Shown: positions 53,611 through 60,923 of the stretch, in pieces
Numbering within the stretch: position 1 is the first letter of the stretch
Layout: the number at the start of each line of letters is the position of its first letter
Made by a program: the position numbers and the translations under genes
Assembly (NCBI GenBank): GCA_943736015.1
Contig: OX031065.1
Location: 25,558,427 to 25,622,426 of the forward strand
Source of the DNA: Tridacna crocea
Lineage: Eukaryota; Mollusca; Bivalvia; Cardiida; Cardiidae
Direction: 5' to 3'
DNA length: 64,000 bases
The notes under the pieces: model-generated
Seen by the model: the letters and a program-made list of their open reading frames with translations, nothing else
Told to the model about the DNA's origin: nothing
The model's database searches: none

Positions 53611-53860
53611 GGTCTTGTTACAAACCATTTTGGGTTGGGAAACATCAAAATATAGAAAATATGTATTGTGGCAACTGTTTTATTGAAGCTGCAGGATCAG
53701 TTTGATTGGATAACAAAATGCCTTATCACAACAGTAAAGCCCTGTCCCTCTTTGTACTAGGTCACCAGTAGGTCAACAAACCTTTACCAGAACTAATAAA
53801 AGTGCAGGGGTTCTCTTGTTTTATATGAAAAGGATTATAGATTATGTAAAGCAACCATCT

Positions 53861-54088
53861 TTAACACTTTACCAAACAACAAAATTTGGGATGTGACCAA
53901 ACTGGAAGCATTTGCAGACAACAAATTGAACATTGATGAAATGATGATTTCTCTCTTTGATAGAGTAGAAAACACCGAGGGAAAAGGAGAAAATGCTGAT
54001 TACCAGCATTTTCTCCTTTTCCAAGATCGTTTTCCAAAGACTTCTTCTTCAGGGTTGTTAAAAGTCAGAATTGTATGGTAAAGACTTA
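53861..54088 (-). mobile_element. TTAA-hairpin MITE, B to A
   Basis: TTAACACTTTACCAAACAAC to TATGGTAAAGACTTA. The stem has CACCGAGGGAAAAGGAG against CTCCTTTTCCAAGATCG. Confidence 0.92.
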
Positions 54089-54289
54089 CAACCATAGGAA
54101 CTAACCTGCAATACAACAGTGATATCCAATGAATAGTCTGAGAGAAGAATTTTTCAAAGATTTTACTATATACCATAAAAAAAAAAAAAATTAGTCTCCC
54201 ATAACAGCCATGTTTTTTGACGGATCTTTTTTTTATTAAGGAATTCTGTACACCTCTATCTAAGGAACATTCCAGCAAAATAATAATGC

Positions 54290-54581
54290 TATTCAATTAG
54301 CGGTTTTGGAGGAGAAGATTTTTAAAGGTTTTTTACTTTGGTTGCCATGGCAACCAGAATTATTCATGGAACACAATTATTTGAAAAATTTGAAAGAAGA
54401 CCACCTAGGGAACATTCCTGTGAAATTTTGTAAAAATCCAGTCAGTAGTTTCTGAGGTGAAGTTTTTTACAGAAAAAGTTTACGGACGCACGCACAGACC
54501 AACGAACGGACGGACAGACGCACGACGGACACAACGCCATGACAATAGCTCGCTGGCTTTCGTCCAGTGGAGCTAAAAACC
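54290..54581 (+). repeat. Pearl-like tail fragment
   Basis: GGTTGCCATGGCAACCAGAA, GTGAAATTTTGTAAAAATCC and CAGTAGTTTCTGAGGTGAAG, then a GGACGGACAGACGCACGACG run and the end CGTCCAGTGGAGCTAAAAAC. It lacks a monomer array. Confidence 0.8.
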
Positions 54582-54609
54582 AAAGTTTGGCTATTTCAAA
54601 GGTATTTTT

Positions 54610-54735
54610 TTTCAGGATCAGACATCCCCTTACAGGACAGTGTAGATCAAAGATCAGACTACATGTTCTGTGCAATCTAATCTTGATCAACACTGTCTGC
54701 AAAAGGTCCTTGAGTTGCACTTAACAGCCTAAGAG
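54610..54735. repeat. Small foldback repeat
   Basis: CAGTGTAGATCAAAGATCAG pairs with TAATCTTGATCAACACTGTC. The 3' end AACAGCCTAAGAGTTGATAC matches 20473-20491. Confidence 0.75.
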
Positions 54736-55015
54736 TTGATACTATTCAAATACTTTAAATGATATCACAGCTGCAACCACTTCACCTATACATTTCCTCC
54801 CAGCTTTTTTTTCCAGCACTTCTCACTATGGTGTTCCTAAGTCATTGGCTGCTTTCCCACATAACCATCTAGGGCATCATACACAGGTTATTCAGAAGCA
54901 AAATAGGAATCTATCCTGTTGCAATGACTATTATAAATTCTCTGACAGAAATTGGCAAGCTGGAATTTTGTACCAGCCACATGCTCACTCAAATGTTGTT
55001 ACCAGCTGAGCTACA

Positions 55016-55198
55016 GAGCATTTTCATTTTTTCCCATAATGCTTTCAAAAGCTGTCTTTTTCTCAGAAGACTGGTCACAATCATTTTCTTCTTTTCCAAC
55101 AATGTTTTCAAAAGCCATCTCTTTCTCTGAAAGACTTCTCTTCTGGTCACCAGCATTTTCTTCTTTTCCCACAATGTTTCCAAAAACCTCCAATATTT
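55016..55198 (-). mobile_element. TTAA-hairpin MITE remnant: three tandem right arms
   Basis: CAGCATTTTCTTCTTTTCCCACAATG-type blocks followed by TTTCAAAAGC.. and TCTTTTTCTCAGAAGACTGGTCA recur near 55017, 55079 and 55149 (spacing 60-70). This is the mirror case of 50014: the arm opposite in sequence has been amplified and no complementary arm is left. Confidence 0.85.
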
Positions 55199-55426
55199 CA
55201 ACTCTTTACCAGACGGCAAAGTTTTGACCTTGCCCAACTTGAAAGTATTTGCTGACAACAATTTAAATGTGACTCAAATAATGAAATTTGATCCTGATAG
55301 TGTAGAAAACACTGTGGGAAAAAGAGAAAATACTAGTTACCAATATTTTCTCCTTTTCCCACAGTGCTTTCAAAAGGCTTCTTCCTCAAGCGTGTTAAAG
55401 GCCATTATTGGGTTGTAAAGGGTTAA
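55199..55426 (-). mobile_element. TTAA-hairpin MITE, B to A
   Basis: TCAACTCTTTACCAGACGGC to GTTGTAAAGGGTTAA. The stem CACTGTGGGAAAAAGAG and loop ACTAGTTACCAAT are slightly diverged. It directly follows the amplified arms. Confidence 0.92.
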
Positions 55427-55573
55427 AAAGCCTTCTTTTTCTTCAAAGACATCCCATCTAGTTACCAACATTTTTTTTCTTTTCCTACAATGTTTTAGAA
55501 AGCCTATAGTGTTTTCAAAAGCCTTCTCTATTTGGGGTTGTTAAAACTCAGGATTGTGTGGAATGGGGTGAAA
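55427..55573 (-). mobile_element. TTAA-hairpin MITE arms, duplicated
   Basis: Two further right-arm units: AAAGCCTTCTTTTTCTTCAA with GTTACCAACATTTTTTTTC, then TAGTGTTTTCAAAAGCCTTC, ending TGTGTGGAATGGGGTGAA. Confidence 0.78.
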
Positions 55574-55692
55574 GGGATGACAAGATAAAAAGATAGAAAT
55601 TCATCAAATAAACCTTATTTATTTCAGAATGCAGTTCTGTGCATAAATATATATATGCATGTATTTTACAGAAATATTCTGAGTGTTATTGC

Positions 55693-55802
55693 TGAACTCT
55701 GTACCAACGACAAAATTTTTAGACTGGTCCAAATTGAAAGCACTTGCACATGACAATATAACTGTAACTAGAAATTTAAAATTTGTTTCCAGCAGGGTAG
55801 AA
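55693..55802 (-). mobile_element. TTAA-hairpin MITE, truncated by a pearl-like head
   Basis: GAACTCTGTACCAACGACAA and a full B arm, ending at GGGTAGAAAC just where AACAAGAGGGCCATGATGG begins. Confidence 0.88.
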
Positions 55803-57432
55803 ACAAGAGGGCCATGATGGCCCTGTATCGCTCCACTGGCTTTTTAACCCTTTACCACACAAATTGAAGTGTTCATGACCATGAAAAAGAGGGCCTTCAA
55901 CAACAATGAACACAGTCAGGCAATACAAGCAGATTAATTTATTAGCATGAAAGGTAAAATCCTTGGAAAAATAAGCTAAATGATAGAAACCTTACTCTGA
56001 ATTTATTATTCACCTCATGTGAGCATAACTATTAGCATCAAAATGAATCACACTCCTTGAAAACAGAATATTTTCTATCAAAAAACTTAATGTCTAGCAC
56101 AATCATGTATCAAAGCAGTTTGATAATCAAGGGAAGTAAATAGTACCAAACTTTATCTTTCATAAAAAGAGTTATTTCCCTTGATTAATGTTTAAATTGA
56201 AGTGACTATATTTTGAAGCCCATGTTAAAACTTGTGATCCCTGAATGGAGGCAATTTTGACCCCAGACCTACAATATGAAACTAGAATGTGTGTTTATAA
56301 ACAAGAAGATTTTTTAATCTTGCCCAATAAAAAGCCCTGTAAAACAAGTTTGCTCAATAAAAGGCCCTCTAAAATATGTGACCCATGAGACAGGTTTATC
56401 AAGTTTTCACTGTAAAAGCCAATGTAAAACTCGTGACCCCTGGGGTGGGGTCAAACTTGACCCCCAAAGTTAAAATTTGGGCCCTCTTGGTAGAGGCCCG
56501 TAAGATAAAGCTATACACAAAATGTGGTAGCCCTAGGCCTTATGGCTATGTACAAGTAGATTATCAAAGTTTCCCTATATAAGCCCATGTAAAACTTGTG
56601 ACCCCCGTGACGGGGCTAAATTTGACCCTGGGGCTATAATTTGGGCACCCTTTGGTAGAGACACCCTAGATGAAGTTACATGCAAAATTTGATAGCCCTA
56701 GCCCTTACAGCTAGGTACGAGTAGATTATTAAAGTTTCCCTATATAAGCCCATGTAAAATTTGTTACCCCCCGGGGCGGGGCCAAATTTGACCCCAGGGC
56801 TATAATTTGGACACCCTTGGTAGAGGTCCACTAGATAAAGCTACATGCCAAATTTGGTAGTCCTAGGCCCTATGGCTAGGTGGAAGAAGAATTTTAAAGT
56901 TCTCCCTATATAAGCCCATGTAAAACTTGTTACCCCCGGGGCTGGGCCAATTTTGACCCCAGGGCTTTAATTTGGACACTGTTGGTAGAGGTCCACTAGA
57001 TAAAACTACATGCCAAATTTGGTAGCCCTAGGTCCTATGCCTAGGTAGAAGAGGAATTTTAAAGTTCTCTCTAAATAAGCCCATGTAAAACTTGTGACCC
57101 CCGGGGCAGGGCTAATTTTGACCCCAGGGCTATAATTTGAAGAAACTTGGTAGAGGTCCACTAGATAAAGCTACATGCAAAATTTGGTAGCCCTAGGCCT
57201 TACGGTTTCAGACAAGAAGATTTTCAAATATTTTTAAAATTTTTCAGTTTTGTTGCCATGGCAACCAGAGTTTTTGAAGGAATTAAATTCTTTCAAGAAA
57301 TTCTGAAGAGGACCATGACAGGATCATTTCTGTGAAGTTTCATCAAAATTGGATGGGTAGTTTCAGAGAAGAAGATGTTTAAAGAAAAAGTTAACGCACG
57401 GACGGACGGACGGACGCACGGACGGACGGACC
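55803..57432 (-). repeat. Pearl-like composite with about 165 bp monomers
   Basis: AACAAGAGGGCCATGATGGC, TCGCTCCACTGG heads the block, but 55850-56200 is unrelated AT-rich sequence. From 56200 the array has AAGCCCATGTAAAACTTGTG at about 56583, 56746, 56912 and 57077 (163-166 spacing) and ends in GGACGGACGGACGGACGCAC. The head and array may be separate insertions, and the strand is nominal. Confidence 0.8.
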
Positions 57433-58125
57433 CACATATAGGCACATATTGGCTCAATTGTCTAAACCTTTATTGGGTTCGCTTGTTGGGTATTTTTCAA
57501 ACGTTCTTGGGTACAGAAAACGTGTTCTCACATTTAGGCACATATTAGGTCATTTGTCCAAATCTTACTTGGGTATACCAGTTGGGCACATACCAAGTAT
57601 TAAACCCAACATGTGTTCCAACGTTTATGATAGATAGTTGTTGCGTACTTGTCCAAAATCACTGTCAAGTACTTTTTCAGCACTGTTAAAGTAATTTTAC
57701 CTTTAACATAATTTTCATTTATCTAAGTATGTGCATCACTGCGAAACAGTCACTTGATGCTTAATGCTTGTTCCTGCCCAACAGCTTGTATGGTATGAAA
57801 TGAGAACTTTGCACTTGCTAAAATGGCCCTCACATTTGTTAAGTTGTTGCCAAGACCCGTTCTCTCAGTCATACACAATATATCTGGATTGAATATATCC
57901 CATTTTTTTTTTAGGTGGGCATAAAGTTGGTTGGTTGTATGGGGTTTAAGGTCCCATTCAACAGTATTTCAGTTAAACTGCGACGGCTGGTGCACCTAAC
58001 CATGTGTTCCTGGCATTTCTCACACAAGTACAAACACGACATTCAATCCAAGCCACCAGCTGCTCATCTCATGTAGACAAACTACTTTTCATTCGCCCAT
58101 TGCTGCGAGACAACTGACGCGTGTT
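57433..58125. other. Intergenic, local duplication
   Basis: GGCACATATTGGCTCAATTG (57432) and GGCACATATTAGGTCATTTG (57537) with following CTTGGGT and TTGGGTA blocks form a two-fold repeat of about 105 bp. No gene is seen. Confidence 0.5.
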
Positions 58126-58154
58126 GCAGTGACTTTTTTCAAATGTCAGAAAGG

Positions 58155-58235
58155 ATGTTGGCCGAGCCGGGATTCAAACCAGCACAAAGTGGTATCCATG
58201 GATTATGAGCCCACGACGATACCGACTGAGCTAAT
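58155..58235 (-). mobile_element. tRNA-like SINE head or tRNA pseudogene
   Basis: On the - strand: GGATTAGCTCAGTCGGTATC (box A), anticodon-loop-like GGGCTCATAATCC with CAT at the anticodon position, then CTGGTTTGAATCCCGGCTCG (box B). The region between anticodon arm and T arm is expanded, so it would not make a normal tRNA. It resembles tRNA-Met, and derivation from it is inferred. The body toward 58030 may be the rest of a SINE. Confidence 0.7.
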
Positions 58236-58326
58236 CCAAAGAGCGTGCTCGACTATTCTAAGTGCTGGACAGCAGAACATACTTCTTAAAACTATCAAAA
58301 GGTTTATAAGTAATTCTATAAGTCTA

Positions 58327-58600
58327 ACAAGAGCACCACATGCGGGTGCCAGTGCTCAACTGTGGATTAAAATTCTAAGTCGAAAAAGGGGCATAATTCA
58401 GTCAAAAATACTTTCACAGTTACCCGCTTCTGTCACACGGATTGCTGTTTTGCTAGTGAACATATACTCCAAGTTTCAATTTGAAATCTTGAACAGAAGC
58501 AGAGATATTATACAATGTCAAAGATTTTGCACAATGCAGGCAACAACCTGGCTATGACAATAAGTCGATGTTTGCTTCAAAAGCAGGCGAATTAAGACAA
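58327..58600 (+). repeat. AACAAGAGCACCACATGCGG repeat, copy 1
   Basis: AAAAAGGGGCATAATTCAGT, CAAGTTTCAATTTGAAATC and GAACAGAAGCAGAGATATTA, ending CAGGCGAATTA. About 270 bases. The same blocks occur at 61675-61955, and without the head at 61040-61280. Confidence 0.85.
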
Positions 58601-58666
58601 AGATAATTTGAAAAAGAATTATAGAGTTATCTAACTTTATTGTTTATTGTCCTTGATTATTTTGAT

Positions 58667-59720
58667 AACAAGAGCGGCAAATTGTAGCAAGATACGCCCG
58701 TCTTACCCCAAGTTGTAAAACTGGGGCACTGGACAAAATTCAAGTATGAAAAACAACAAAGGGCAATAACTCAAAAATTAAGCAAGAGTTATGATTCCTG
58801 TGCACTGCCCTCCCCCTTGATGAGATCTATCCACCCATGAAATTTCATAACCCTATCTAGTATAGTTTTCGAGATATGCTTCGGACAAAATTCAAGTATG
58901 AAAAACAACAAAGGGCAGTAAATAAAAAATTAAGTGAGCAAGAGTTATGATTCCTGTGCACTACACTCCCCCTTTATGAGATCTATCCACCCATGAAATT
59001 TCATAACTCTAGCTAGTATAGTTTTGGAGATATGCTCCGGACAAAATTCAAGTATGAAAAACAACAAAGGGCAATAACTCAAAAATTAAGCAAGCAAAAG
59101 TTATGATTCCTGTGCACTGCACTCCCCCTCGATGAGATCTATCCACCCATGAAATTTCATAACCCTAGCTAGAATAGTTTTGGAGATATTCACCAAACAA
59201 AATTCAAGTGTGGAAAAACAACAAAGGGTAATAACTCAAAAATTAAGCAAGCAAGAGTTGTGATTCCAATACAATGCACTCTCCCTCGGTGAGCTCTATC
59301 CACCCATGAAATTTCATAACCCTAGCTAGTATAGTTTGGAGATATGCTCAGGACAAAATTCAAGTATGAAAAACAACAAAGGGCAACAACTCAAAAATTA
59401 TGAAAGCAAGAGTTATGATTCCTGTGCACTGCACTCCCCCTCGATGAGATCTATCCACCCATGAAATTTCATAACTCAAGCTAGTATAGTTTTTGAGATA
59501 TGCACCGGACAAAATTCAAGTATGAAAAACAACAAAGGGCAATAACTCAAAAATTAAGCAAGCAAGAGTTATGATTCCTGTGCACTGCACTCCCCCTTGA
59601 TGAGGCCTATCCACCCATGAAATTTCATAACCCTAGCTAGTATAGTTTTAGAGATATGCTCCGGACAAAGAACTGGACACCGTCCCCCCCGCCCGCCACG
59701 GGTGATCCCATAGTATGTCC
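58667..59720 (-). repeat. Pearl-like element, about 155 bp monomers (inverse of 4776)
   Basis: AACAAGAGCGGCAAATTGTA, GATACGCCCGTCTTACCCC, then six to seven monomers with GGAGATATGCTCCGGACAAA and GAAAAACAACAAAGGGCAAT. Tail CCGCCCGCCACGGGTGATCC. It reads as the reverse complement of 4776-5556 with two to three more monomers. Confidence 0.94.
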
Positions 59721-59734
59721 TGTGTCTGCAGTAC

Positions 59735-59914
59735 AAGTCTTTAGAAAACTCTGTGGGAAAAGGAGAAATTGCCCGTAACGAGCAATTTCTCCTTTTCCCA
59801 CAGTGTTTTCTACCCTTAAGGAGAACTTTCCCCCATTTCCATCATATTTCAAATTGTCGTCTGCAAGCTCTTTCATTTTGGAAGTCTAAAATTTGTCGTT
59901 CGGGAGAGAGTTAA
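59735..59914 (+). mobile_element. TTAA-hairpin MITE, AAATTGC subfamily, A end missing
   Basis: CAAGTCTTTAGAAAACTCTG, hairpin GGAGAAATTGCCCG / CGAGCAATTTCTCC, end TTCGGGAGAGAGTTAA. The core matches the 3406 copy. Confidence 0.9.
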
Positions 59915-60400
59915 CCTAAATTTCTCAGTTTTAGAAGGGCAACAATTAGAATAAAATTCAATCAAGAATTGTCCGACATGATTATTGGATAACCTCTAAC
60001 ACTCTTATAAAGCTTGAACTCAATCCTCAATCCAATACCTGGTTACTGAGATACAGTTGTATACAAAACTTTAACCAAAATCTCTTTAAATTTCAAAAGG
60101 AAAATTTGAGAAATAATCAATAAAGAGTTTTCAAACATGATTGTTGGATGTCTGTGAGAAGTTTGAACTCGGTCCAATACCTGGTTACTGAGATAAACAC
60201 ATGATAGCGAGTTGCATACAAAAATTTAACAAAAATCTTTCAAAACTGTTCAAAACATACTGGTGACATTAGACACAAATTTTGACAAAATGATTTCAGT
60301 AATGTTAGTCATTTAACTCACAAAAGCAGCAGAATGCATTTGAAAACATTTTTTATACAGACATGGTAATATATGGGTAGTCTAGGTTCTTCATGGCAAT
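59915..60400. other. Intergenic, local repeat
   Basis: CAATCCAATACCTGGTTACTGAGATA and CGGTCCAATACCTGGTTACTGAGATA (about 60028 and 60171) lie in two related units of about 140 bp that also share AACAAAAATCTTT or AACCAAAATCTCTTT. They may be two monomers of a decayed pearl-like repeat. Confidence 0.5.
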
Positions 60401-60401
60401 T

Positions 60402-60630
60402 TTAACCAATTACCACACAATCCCTACTTTTGACGCCCCTGAGAACGAAGACTTTAGAAAACATTGTGGAAAAAGGAGAAAATGCTGGTAAACAGCATTT
60501 TCTCCTTTTCCCACAATGTTTTCTACCCTTCACTGAACAAATTTCAAATTTTGAGTCACTTTTATATTGTCGTCTGCAAATGCTTTCAATTTGGACCAGT
60601 CTTAAATATTGTTGTTTGGTAATGGGTTAA
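60402..60630 (+). mobile_element. TTAA-hairpin MITE, A to B
   Basis: TTAACCAATTACCACACAATCC to GTTTGGTAATGGGTTAA. It lies 82 bases past the stop of the - strand gene, in the likely 3' UTR or just beyond. Confidence 0.95.
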
Positions 60631-60711
60631 ACAAAGTTAGCATATATCTCAACGTGTAGTCACAAAACTCCTGAAAAATCAGTAAACTATTCATGTACGA
60701 TCCTAACACTT

Positions 60712-60923
60712 TCAGTATTTTCTTTTTTGTATGAGATTCCACACTTTCTTTTTAATGGTTTCCCAATGGCGTTTGTGAAGTATGCCTTTGTTAGTTTTAC
60801 TGGCTAACTTCACTGTTTCAATTTGCTGTCGTCCAGGTGTCTGTCTGCTTTCCAAGTTTTCTTTCAATAGGAGATTGAGCTCTGCAATTTCATCATTCGT
60901 CCATTTAACCCTGGTACTGGCTC
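60712..60923 (-). CDS. Myb/SANT-like last exon
   Basis: Acceptor CTGCCTATAG. After two bases completing the split codon it encodes 69 residues and stops TGA: ASTRVKWTNDEIAELNLLLK, then ENLESRQTPGRQ.., KGILHKRHWETIKKKVWNLI and QKRKY. The tryptophan spacing W(7)..W(53)..W(61), the PG turn and a basic last helix fit a divergent Myb/SANT or Trihelix-like DNA-binding fold. It is fully open with good splice signals. Confidence 0.85.

Noticed and set aside
58129..58557. 142-codon open frame
   Set aside because: It runs across the tRNA-like SINE head and an AACAAGAG-type repeat. A second copy of that repeat at 61675 gives a similar peptide, so the frame is a repeat artefact.
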